Shown here one piece after another: positions 54,798 through 64,000 of a stretch of DNA of 64,000 nucleotides. Source of the stretch: SAR324 cluster bacterium (GTDB taxonomy: Bacteria > SAR324 > NAC60-12); the NCBI GenBank assembly GCA_015231825.1, contig JADGAV010000017.1, forward strand, positions 28,369 through 92,368, read 5' to 3'. The notes beneath the pieces are model-generated. The model saw only the letters and a list, made by a program, of their open reading frames with translations, had not been told where the DNA came from and ran no database searches. A program made the position numbers and the translations under genes. The first letter of the stretch is position 1; every line of letters starts with the position of its first letter.

Positions 54798-55939
54798 CCT
54801 TCAATACATACATCACTTCTTCTTCCCAGTTATCCGCACTAAAAAACACATCCATACAAGAAATAATATTAGAACATCAAGACCTCTGTCGTTTCGGAAG
54901 GCTCAACTCAGATCAATTAATAAACTTGATCAACGATGGTTCTCAGAGCGGATATGTCCCTATTCTTCAATGGGATGTATTGTCCAACGATTTGAAGATT
55001 CGTCAGGGCTTAGCGGTACTTCAGCAATTACCTCTTCAAAAAATCGGTGCAATTCGAGTTCAAGATGCAGGAATCGCCGAACTGATTCGACAACAATTCC
55101 CTAATATTCCACTCCATCTGATTGTCGAAACTGGAAATCACAATTTGGCAAGTCTCGAACGTTGGACCACTTATTTTGGAAAACAATTGAAGCGACTTGT
55201 TCTTTCAACTGAGCTTCCCGGATCAACTTTAAAACGTTTTACAGAAACATTAAACGTCCCATGCGAAATTATGGGAGTGGGTAGAATTTTACTGTTTTAT
55301 ACTCCTAGGCATTTGTTTCATTTTCTCGAAAAGAATCCTCCGCCCATTATCGAACGTATGGTGACCAGTGATGAACAGAAGCAGCACTATTTTCCGACAT
55401 TGGAGAACAGGCATGGAACCTTTTTGTTTCACTATTATGACTTATTCTTATTGGATTTACTTCCAGAATTGAGAAAATCAATGCTGCAAACGATCAGAAT
55501 TGACCTCCGTTTTGCATCGTCTTTTGCCTGGATCGAAAAAATCGATTTCTTAATAAAAAACTTTGATTTGGAATCTGCGAAAATACTTAAAGCCCAATGG
55601 CCAGTGAGCACGATTCATGGATTCTACAGAGCCAACCGCACTGATCGTCCCATCGCTCGTTTGAAAAACAAACATCTTCAGGATTTTGGGGAAAATTTAG
55701 TAGCCTATGTCGCCGAAGCAATCAAAGGTCAGCATATTGCCCTTATTTCCCGAAAACCATTTTATGCAAATGAGCCGCTCCTGTTTATCACTCCAGAAGG
55801 TAAAGAAGTAAAAATTCTGCCAGATTCGATTAAAAATTCTCAAGGAAAGGAAGTGAGTGCAACTGACTTTGAAGGAGTTTGGATTATTCCTCATTATAAA
55901 TGGATCGTACCAAAAACCCTGGTTTACCGAATGACATAA
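54779..55939 (+). CDS. Divergent peptidase-U32-family-like protein
   Basis: 386 residues from ATG 54779; a GTG 9 bases upstream is an alternative. It overlaps the ABC gene by 19 bases. The TIM-barrel pattern of U32 proteins is suggested by IQEIILEHQDLCRFGRLNSDQLINLIN, GYVPILQWDVL, LIVETGNHNLASLERW and LKRLVLSTELPGSTLKRFTETLNVPCEIMGVGRILLFYTPRHLF. The cysteine-containing metal/iron-sulfur motif seen after this point in active U32 proteins is not evident. U32 members include collagenase-like proteases and tRNA/ubiquinone hydroxylation factors. Function is not assigned. Confidence 0.55.
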   Translation: MVATKLTFNTYITSSSQLSALKNTSIQEIILEHQDLCRFGRLNSDQLINLINDGSQSGYVPILQWDVLSNDLKIRQGLAVLQQLPLQKIGAIRVQDAGIAELIRQQFPNIPLHLIVETGNHNLASLERWTTYFGKQLKRLVLSTELPGSTLKRFTETLNVPCEIMGVGRILLFYTPRHLFHFLEKNPPPIIERMVTSDEQKQHYFPTLENRHGTFLFHYYDLFLLDLLPELRKSMLQTIRIDLRFASSFAWIEKIDFLIKNFDLESAKILKAQWPVSTIHGFYRANRTDRPIARLKNKHLQDFGENLVAYVAEAIKGQHIALISRKPFYANEPLLFITPEGKEVKILPDSIKNSQGKEVSATDFEGVWIIPHYKWIVPKTLVYRMT

Positions 55940-56027
55940 TAAGACGGCTGACAATACTCTTTAGATAGACAGAGGATTGACAGTGGTTGTGGAGGGACAA
56001 AGTTCAGGAAGTTGGTTAAAAAAAAAA

Positions 56028-56981
56028 TTAATTCAACATTCGGCGTATTGCAGTTTTGATATAAGACCGCGTGCCTTTGTATGATTCTGTCAATCTCTTT
56101 TGTTCCAATGGATATTTTGCAATAGTAAGAATTTTTAACCACCGCTGCAGCTTATCAAGATCATTCTCTCGAACAGCTTGATCTATATCAAGTTTCGTCA
56201 AAGCACTAGCCAAATCTCCATGATAAGCTTCCACGTTTTCCAAAACAAATTCTCGATCATATGGATCTTTATAGAGGGACCTTTTATAGGCATCCTGATA
56301 GGCAATTTCCTCGTCTTCATCCAAAATTTCTTCATCAGAATCGAAGGATGAAAGTCCTGACTTGCTGGAAACAGAAGTTGAATTCGAACTTGACTGATTA
56401 GTAAATGTGGTAATAAATTTGGCTGCCTTTCTACTTGTTGCCAAAACTGACGGATCTGTTTCTTCATTGACCGGTGATTGTTTTGATCGAGAAAGTTGCG
56501 GGGAATCCGGCTTTTTTACAGTTTCCACCTCGTCAGTAATACGATTCTTTTGGGCTGCAATCTGGACACTTGATGGTTTGTTTTGAGACAACCTTTTGTT
56601 AACGTTCGCTCGAACAACATTTTCCTTTGGAGCTGCAGATTTCTTTTTGGGAGGCTGTTCCACCGCTTTTCTTATCGGTTTTTCCTGAATTTGACTTTTC
56701 TTGTTCTGGACAATAGGAACAAGTGATGAAGAATTTTGCTCTTTTTCTCCCTCGTCAAAATTGACAACTTTTTCATCTGGATTTCTTTCCCTATCATTCG
56801 TCTCTTCATCAAAATTACTTGATTGGTCTTCCTCAAGAAACTCTTTCAACTGATGAGACATTTGAAGAGACTTTTTTTTAGAATTTTCAATACCTTTTTC
56901 TGATTGACTGTTTCCATTCCAAAAAAACAATCCGAAGCCCAGAGCAATCACGAAAACTCCGGTTATGATCAATCGAGCCAT
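56028..56981 (-). CDS. Membrane-anchored protein with long disordered linker
   Basis: 317 residues. Transmembrane helix at 5-23 (IITGVFVIALGFGLFFW), then about 170 residues rich in Lys/Glu/Ser/Gln/Asn that look disordered, then an ordered C-terminal helical domain (about 225-317: EEIAYQDAYKRSLYKDPYDREFVLENVEAYHGDLASALTKLDIDQAV...). No family is recognised. The layout (anchor, flexible linker, small binding domain) suits an envelope tether, much like the PilP-like protein at 824-1885. The gene converges on the U32-like gene. Confidence 0.55.
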   Translation of the reverse strand: MARLIITGVFVIALGFGLFFWNGNSQSEKGIENSKKKSLQMSHQLKEFLEEDQSSNFDEETNDRERNPDEKVVNFDEGEKEQNSSSLVPIVQNKKSQIQEKPIRKAVEQPPKKKSAAPKENVVRANVNKRLSQNKPSSVQIAAQKNRITDEVETVKKPDSPQLSRSKQSPVNEETDPSVLATSRKAAKFITTFTNQSSSNSTSVSSKSGLSSFDSDEEILDEDEEIAYQDAYKRSLYKDPYDREFVLENVEAYHGDLASALTKLDIDQAVRENDLDKLQRWLKILTIAKYPLEQKRLTESYKGTRSYIKTAIRRMLN

Positions 56982-57134
56982 TCTTTACTCACCCGTTAAT
57001 TCAATCCAATTTTCAACAGAAACAAAGCTTCTGCACCACGCGTCAAAAACTAAAAATAGCATTTTTTGAACCCCTTGCCAAACAGCAAATTTCCATAAGA
57101 GTAGAAAAAAATCATTGTGATAAAACTGTTTAAT

Positions 57135-57284
57135 TCAAACGATTTTGAAGCAACGATACAATTTTTGTTTGAACAGCTTTCTTTTCGCTTTTTTAGAAAT
57201 TACTACTTGATCTTCAACAACATCGACTTCTTTGGCAAATGATTCATCAAGCTGATCAATTAGGTTCTGAGACAATCCATACAT
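57135..57284 (-). CDS. 49-residue small protein with strong ribosome site
   Basis: An ATG-to-TGA frame in the 457-base gap upstream of the disordered-linker gene. AAGGAG sits 8 bases before the ATG, the best-spaced ribosome site in this part of the window. The product starts MYGLSQNLIDQLDESFAKEV, is acidic in the first half and strongly basic in the second (KKAKRKLFKQK), and contains one cysteine. It has no membrane helix. Unknown function. The rest of the gap shows nothing else. Confidence 0.5.
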   Translation of the reverse strand: MYGLSQNLIDQLDESFAKEVDVVEDQVVISKKAKRKLFKQKLYRCFKIV

Positions 57285-57438
57285 AATTTTTTCTCCTTGA
57301 ATCCAAATTTTTCATGCACAAGCAACATAGTATATGATTCTTATCGGTACTCGAGGAGAAATCTTGATAAAGATTGTCTTTTTAGTAGGTTTTTTATCGA
57401 TTAATTCCTAATCCATCTAAAGAGGAAATATAAAAAAA

Positions 57439-58611
57439 TTAAATTCGTCCGGCAAAATCAAAAATGGGTAGGTAGATTGACAACAATACCAACAATATTC
57501 CCATGGCTAACACCACCGTAAATAGAGGTTCAATCAATGAATTGATCAGATTCATCCGTCTCTCCAGTTTTTCCTGGTAAAGCACAGCGATCCTTTCAAA
57601 AGTCGGGACTAAATGTCCGCTTGATTCTCCCACTGCAACCAAATGCACAAAAACAGGAGGAAAATTGGTGCTGCTGCCGTAGGCATCCACCAAAGATACT
57701 CCGAAATCAATCTGTTGATGAACCTCTCGAATTTCTTTCTGCAAACGTACAGGAAACAAAGTCTCGGCCAATGACAAGGATTCTCTTAATTTAATTCCTG
57801 ATTTCAACATAATCAGCATTGATCGAGCATAAAACAACAGATGAATTGATTTTTCTACAGAACGAAATCCGGGAATCAGCAGCAAAATCCTGCTCCAATC
57901 GAGGTAACGAAACAAAAAAACAGCTCCTGCGATCAATGCCAGGGAAACAATTCCCCAGTATTCTGGAGTATAACGCAAAGAATCACTTAAAAAAATCATT
58001 CCTCTGGTTGTGACCGGCAATTCACTACCCTGTGAAATAAACAATGTCTTGAACGTGGGAATCACAAAAAGAATGATTCCTAAAAATAGAAAAAATGCAA
58101 TTCCTGACACAATAACAGGATAGGTGAGCAGCTTTCGACGTTCACGTGAAAACCTTTCTTGAAATGAAAAAAAATCTAACATCTCGCGAATAATTTTTTC
58201 AAGGTTATCAGATCGTTCTGCAACCTCAATCAAATGGATAAAAATTGGTGGAAAACACAATTTGTGCCGTTGAAATGCTTCTGTCATAGATTTCCCTTGC
58301 TGTATATCCTCCCGTAAAGCGCAAAGAATATAGCAAAAAAAGGTATTTGTTTGATATCGTATGACAAAATTTAGGCAATCAACCAGCTCCAGACCTGAAA
58401 CCAATAAACGATGAAACTGATTTAAAAAAAGGACCAGGTATTCTTTTCGCAGGGGAGTTTGGAGGCGATAAGCAAAGATTCGATTAAAACGGACTCTGAA
58501 TACATCGTTTTTTCTCAAATCCTCGAGTACATTTTCAATACTTGGGCTTTCAACCGCACCTTCCAAAGGGTGACCATAAACATTCACACCTTTCCACAAA
58601 TAGTGAGGCAT
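57439..58611 (-). CDS. GspF/PilC-type secretion or pilus assembly platform protein
   Basis: 390 residues. Two homologous T2SSF helical bundles (about 55-165 and 260-370), each followed by membrane segments (LLTYPVIVSGIAFFLFLGIILFVIPTF, about 163-190; IVSLALIAGAVFLF; MNLINSLIEPLFTVVLAMGILLVLLSIYLPIF near the end). Family blocks FLNQFHRLLVSGLELVDCL and RSMLIMLKSGIKLRESL are visible. It is the inner-membrane platform on which pilins or pseudopilins are polymerised. It is far from the PilM-N/O/P and peptidase genes at the other end of the window, and no ATPase or pilin gene accompanies it. Confidence 0.9.
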   Translation of the reverse strand: MPHYLWKGVNVYGHPLEGAVESPSIENVLEDLRKNDVFRVRFNRIFAYRLQTPLRKEYLVLFLNQFHRLLVSGLELVDCLNFVIRYQTNTFFCYILCALREDIQQGKSMTEAFQRHKLCFPPIFIHLIEVAERSDNLEKIIREMLDFFSFQERFSRERRKLLTYPVIVSGIAFFLFLGIILFVIPTFKTLFISQGSELPVTTRGMIFLSDSLRYTPEYWGIVSLALIAGAVFLFRYLDWSRILLLIPGFRSVEKSIHLLFYARSMLIMLKSGIKLRESLSLAETLFPVRLQKEIREVHQQIDFGVSLVDAYGSSTNFPPVFVHLVAVGESSGHLVPTFERIAVLYQEKLERRMNLINSLIEPLFTVVLAMGILLVLLSIYLPIFDFAGRI

Positions 58612-58666
58612 ATTCCCTTTTCACTGAAACAATAAACCGCTGCCGACTTTGCAAAACTATAATTTT

Positions 58667-60013
58667 TCAATGAGTTTGTTTGCTATATTTAGAAACTCGT
58701 TTTCTCCAAATTATTTCCAAAGGGGTACCTCGAAATCCGAAATGATAGCGCAGCTGATTGATCATATACCGTTCATAGCTAGAATTTGTCTTGTCTGGGT
58801 TGTTCGTCATAAAAACAAAGGTAGGAGGCGAGGATACAACCTGATTGCCATAATAGATTCGCGTTGGACGTCCGGATTTTACAGGAGGAGAGTGTTTTGC
58901 AACGATTTGTTCGAGAATAGTATTGAGATCTGAAGTCTGGATTCGACGGGTGAATTGATGGTAGCTTTCATTCACTAAATCAAATATCTTTGAAACATTT
59001 TTACCAGTTTTTGCACTGACAAAAACTATAGAAGCATAGTCGATAAATGCCAATCTTTCGTAAATATCCAGCTTTTTTTCTTTTTGATTAGAAAGACGAC
59101 CTTTTGCTAAATCCCATTTATTGACGACAATAACAACTGCCCTTTTGCGATCACTGATATAACCGGCAATCTTTGCTGCTTGAGTCGTAATACTTTGAGT
59201 ACCATCAATTACCAGTAAAACAACATCGGAACGTTCGATTGAGCGCAGAGAAGAAACAATACTAAAAGTTTCGATTTTTTGACTTACTTTGGTTTTTCGA
59301 CGAATCCCTGCCGTATCGATCAGGGAAAAATTTTGGCCTTTATAGGTGAATAGGCTATCAACGGAATCTCGGGTTGTTCCTGCCGTTTCATCAACTACCA
59401 TCCGGTTTTCTTGCAGAATGGAATTGATTAGAGAAGACTTTCCAACATTGGGTTGCCCGACAACAGCAACCTTAATTGCTGCCGAAGAATCCATTTGCTG
59501 TTCTTGTGGAGCCAATGGAAATGATTGATTAATTTCTTCCAATAAATCATCAATGCCCAAATTGTGTTGTGCAGAGATTGAATAGATCGTTTCTCTTCCT
59601 GACTGATAGAATTCATAGACTTCCTGCCGCTGTTTTTCACTGTCCGTTTTATTGACAACAAAATAGATATTTTTTTCAGATTTAACGAGGTAGCGGTAGA
59701 TTTCTTCGTCATCAGCAGTCCATCCTTCCCTGACATCCAACATAAAAATGACGGCATCGGCTTCTTCAACTGCAAGTTGAGACTGCTGCCGCATCAAATG
59801 CTTTATCCCTTTGGATTCCGGCTCAAATCCTCCGGTGTCAATTAAAAGAAATTCAAATCGACCATATTTTGCGATAGAATAATTTCGATCCCTCGTGACA
59901 CCTGGAGTATCGTCAACAATGGCGGCACGACGTTTTACCAAACGATTAAAGAAAGTGGATTTTCCAACGTTCGGGCGTCCTACGATGGCAAGAACAGGTA
60001 ATGATAGGGACAT
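58667..60013 (-). CDS. der: Ribosome biogenesis GTPase Der (EngA)
   Basis: 448 residues. Two tandem GTPase domains, each with a full set of G motifs: GRPNVGKS (11-18), DTPGVTRD, DTGG, NKTD, then GQPNVGKSS (about 187), DETAGTTRD, DTAGIRR, NKWDLAKG. A C-terminal KH-like domain follows (PPTFVFMTNNPDKTNSSYERYMINQLRYHFGFRGTPLEIIWR). Der matures the 50S ribosomal subunit. It lies 29 bases after gyrB on the same strand. Confidence 0.97.
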   Translation of the reverse strand: MSLSLPVLAIVGRPNVGKSTFFNRLVKRRAAIVDDTPGVTRDRNYSIAKYGRFEFLLIDTGGFEPESKGIKHLMRQQSQLAVEEADAVIFMLDVREGWTADDEEIYRYLVKSEKNIYFVVNKTDSEKQRQEVYEFYQSGRETIYSISAQHNLGIDDLLEEINQSFPLAPQEQQMDSSAAIKVAVVGQPNVGKSSLINSILQENRMVVDETAGTTRDSVDSLFTYKGQNFSLIDTAGIRRKTKVSQKIETFSIVSSLRSIERSDVVLLVIDGTQSITTQAAKIAGYISDRKRAVVIVVNKWDLAKGRLSNQKEKKLDIYERLAFIDYASIVFVSAKTGKNVSKIFDLVNESYHQFTRRIQTSDLNTILEQIVAKHSPPVKSGRPTRIYYGNQVVSSPPTFVFMTNNPDKTNSSYERYMINQLRYHFGFRGTPLEIIWRKRVSKYSKQTH

Positions 60014-60041
60014 TTTTTACTGCAACCAATATTGTCTGTAA

Positions 60042-62453
<2,412 letters not shown>

Positions 62454-62550
62454 TCATTGATGTGAAGAGTTCGTATTCAAGCAACGAAAAGAGGAAGAAC
62501 GCACCTCATTCCCTTGATGCACTTCCCCATCTTCAATACTTGATTACCTA

Positions 62551-62572
62551 CCCCACCCAGATCATAGTGGGG
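62551..62572. repeat. Hairpin upstream of gyrB
   Basis: CCCCAC (62551-62556) and GTGGGG (62567-62572) form a perfect 6-bp GC-rich stem with a 10-base loop in the 186-base gap between recF and gyrB. On the minus strand it would lie in the gyrB leader and is not followed by a U-tract. A regulatory or processing stem is possible. Confidence 0.4.
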
Positions 62573-62630
62573 ACATGTTTTTTTCCTTATAAAAGAGAAA
62601 TCTGCAACCCTGAGTAAAAACTTTCCAATA

Positions 62631-63710
62631 TCATCGATTGGAGTGCTGGCCATTCGAAACGTGAATGGTTTTTCCATGAAGTGTCAAGTTGGGAGGAAGA
62701 TCAGTAGAAGTGATAAAAACCTGATTTTTCAACTCAGTAAAAAATTGCAATACCTTCCCATTCACCTTGGGATCTAACTCGGAAAATAAATCATCGAAAA
62801 TAAGTACGGGACAAAAACTATATCTCTCTGATAATAGCCGATTTATTGACATTTTTAAAGACAAATTAGTGATTCGTAATTCACCTTGTGAAAAAAAATC
62901 GCGATCCCCCTTTTTGTTCAGAAAAAGTCGGTAATCGTCCCGATGAGGACCTAGAAGCGAATACCCATAATTTATCTCTCTTTCCAGTATATTTTGAAGC
63001 GCCCTGTTGATTTGAACTTCGCTGCCAAAATTTTCTTCCCCAAAGGAAGAAAGGTAAACTAAATTTAAATTTTCAGATCTTCCCGTCATTTTATTAAAAA
63101 AATCAGTAAGATAAATATTTATTGCTTCTACAAATGATTGCCTTTGATACGCAATCTTTTGACTGACCTTAGAGAGAAGTTCATTCCATATTTGAATTTG
63201 AGAACCATTTTTGCGCTTTAACAGGGCGTTCTTCTGAGCAAGAATTTGATTCAATTCCTGCATATCAACAAAATAGGAAGGGTCCACAAAGGAAAGACTC
63301 CGGTCGAAAAAACGCCTTCGCTCGTTTGGAATTGATCGAAACAAATTCACATCTTCCGGAGTAAAAGCCAAAGAAAAAAAGGACAATATATGTTCTGAAG
63401 TTTTTCGAGAATGTTTTTGATTCAGTAGAACTGTTTTCCCTTTCCTGGAAAGATTGATTTGAATCGAATACAAAACCTTTTTCCGCTCAATCGATGATTT
63501 CAGCAAAGCAGCATCCTGCTGATTTTGTATGAGCGGAAGAATTTTTCGAGTGCGGAAAGACTCTAAGTTACAGAGAAAATGAAGCGCTTCCACTAAATTT
63601 GTTTTTCCGTAACCGTTATTTCCATGGATAAAATTAAGACTGGGAGAAAAATCTAGGTTCAAATGAGAATAATTTCGAAAATGATGGAGTTCTAAGGATT
63701 GGATTATCAT
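62631..63710 (-). CDS. recF: Recombination mediator RecF
   Basis: 359 residues. ABC-type ATPase of recombinational gap repair. Walker A HGNNGYGKTN (29-38), a signature-like SQGELRITNLSLKM, and Walker B VLIFDDLFSELD are all present, with the usual N-terminal LELHHFRNYSHLNLDFSP. It works with RecO and RecR to load RecA at gaps. gyrB follows after 186 bases. dnaN, usually just upstream, is not adjacent: the 290 bases to the window end are non-coding. Confidence 0.95.
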   Translation of the reverse strand: MIIQSLELHHFRNYSHLNLDFSPSLNFIHGNNGYGKTNLVEALHFLCNLESFRTRKILPLIQNQQDAALLKSSIERKKVLYSIQINLSRKGKTVLLNQKHSRKTSEHILSFFSLAFTPEDVNLFRSIPNERRRFFDRSLSFVDPSYFVDMQELNQILAQKNALLKRKNGSQIQIWNELLSKVSQKIAYQRQSFVEAINIYLTDFFNKMTGRSENLNLVYLSSFGEENFGSEVQINRALQNILEREINYGYSLLGPHRDDYRLFLNKKGDRDFFSQGELRITNLSLKMSINRLLSERYSFCPVLIFDDLFSELDPKVNGKVLQFFTELKNQVFITSTDLPPNLTLHGKTIHVSNGQHSNR

Positions 63711-64000
63711 TCATATTTTCAAAAATTGCTCAGTTATAAAAAGCGCAATCACCAATTCAAATATTTTTTTCAGGCGATGCCGGCAAACGATTTGAAAACA
63801 TAAATCTTTTTGCCTTCTAAGTTTTCCTCTGAAGAAAATCGGTCAGATTGTTTTGTTCATTATTCAAAAATGTGAGGCAGTCAAGAATAGGATAGGACGG
63901 AGCTTTCATCTATGAAGAGGAATCAAAGCTCAGCTTCTCTGGTTGAGAATTCTAAATTTGCTGAATTCACTTCAATGCGTGATAATTGCTAAAATTTGAA
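63711..64000. other. Non-coding region upstream of recF
   Basis: 290 AT-rich bases with no supported gene on either strand. A 30-codon frame on the minus strand (63817-63909) lacks a ribosome site. I found no DnaA box (TTATNCACA) and no clear promoter, but the recF promoter is probably here. Confidence 0.4.

Noticed and set aside
58138..58153. Second parS-like palindrome (TTCACGTGAA core) inside the GspF-like gene
   Set aside because: Only 11 of 16 positions match the parS consensus, with the outer bases wrong; probably chance in coding sequence.
62477..62677. 66-codon minus-strand frame between recF and gyrB
   Set aside because: It overlaps the recF end, has no ribosome site of its own, and shows no domain pattern.
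63817..63909. 30-codon minus-strand frame upstream of recF
   Set aside because: Too short, no ribosome site, no similarity seen.

Overview
The window is a stretch of AT-rich bacterial chromosome. It has no insertion sequences, prophage, CRISPR array, rRNA or tRNA that I could find. The organism is Gram-negative: it encodes an LpxL/HtrB-type lipid A acyltransferase, an Omp85/two-partner-secretion outer-membrane barrel, a prepilin peptidase with PilM/N/O/P-like proteins, and several exported proteins. The mix (LuxC/LuxE-like enzymes, archaeal-style UDP-GlcNAc genes, scattered type IV pilus/type II secretion genes, many TPR and coiled-coil envelope proteins) suggests a deltaproteobacterial or SAR324-like lineage. 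That placement is inference; no marker here settles it. The right end (recF, gyrB, der) and a perfect parS site at 38141-38156 suggest the window lies close to the replication origin.

Layout. 1-4261: the 3' end of an outer-membrane transporter gene, then convergent PilP-, PilO- and fused PilM-PilN-like genes and a TerB-like gene. 4414-9922 (all minus strand): prepilin peptidase, FecR-domain protein, an alpha/beta-hydrolase that has lost its catalytic residues, larB, an LpxL-like acyltransferase and an AAC(3)-like acetyltransferase. 10301-15061 (plus strand): an overlapping five-gene cassette encoding acyl carrier protein, FabG-like reductase, AMP-forming acyl ligase, LuxE-like acyl-protein synthetase and LuxC-like acyl reductase, with no luciferase genes. 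It faces a toroid-fold protein of the surface-polysaccharide type (15035-16237). 16378-23043: thrC, an exported protein, an 823-residue coiled-coil protein and dxs. 23171-31872 (plus strand): a ZapB-like coiled coil, a TPR lipoprotein-like exported protein, lipA, trxA, truA, uvrB and priA.

32179-40825 (minus strand): a tight UDP-GlcNAc operon (sugar-1-phosphate nucleotidylyltransferase/acyltransferase, glmS, phosphohexomutase), then cmk and an 897-residue TPR protein whose last codons contain parS. 41115-48400: galE, a protein with an internal duplication, mnmH overlapping recA, a metallo-beta-lactamase-fold protein, and a UDP-glucuronate decarboxylase with a near-consensus promoter and structured leader. 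48599-55939 (plus strand): a beta-propeller/TPR/membrane/J-domain fusion, a PilZ protein, smpB, dprA, a membrane coiled-coil protein, an orphan ABC ATPase and a U32-like protein. 56028-63710 (minus strand): a membrane-anchored disordered protein, a 49-residue small gene, a GspF/PilC-like protein, der, gyrB and recF.

Themes. Envelope and surface-glycan metabolism recurs throughout (lipid A acylation, UDP-GlcNAc, UDP-galactose, UDP-xylose, the acyl-reductase cassette, the toroid protein). Genome maintenance is also heavily represented (uvrB, priA, recA, dprA, recF, gyrB, der, parS). The best candidate for an undescribed system is the ACP-FabG-ligase-LuxE-LuxC cassette with its flanking acyl- and acetyltransferases and toroid protein. 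I read it as making a reduced or modified acyl group for a surface glycan or lipid, not light.
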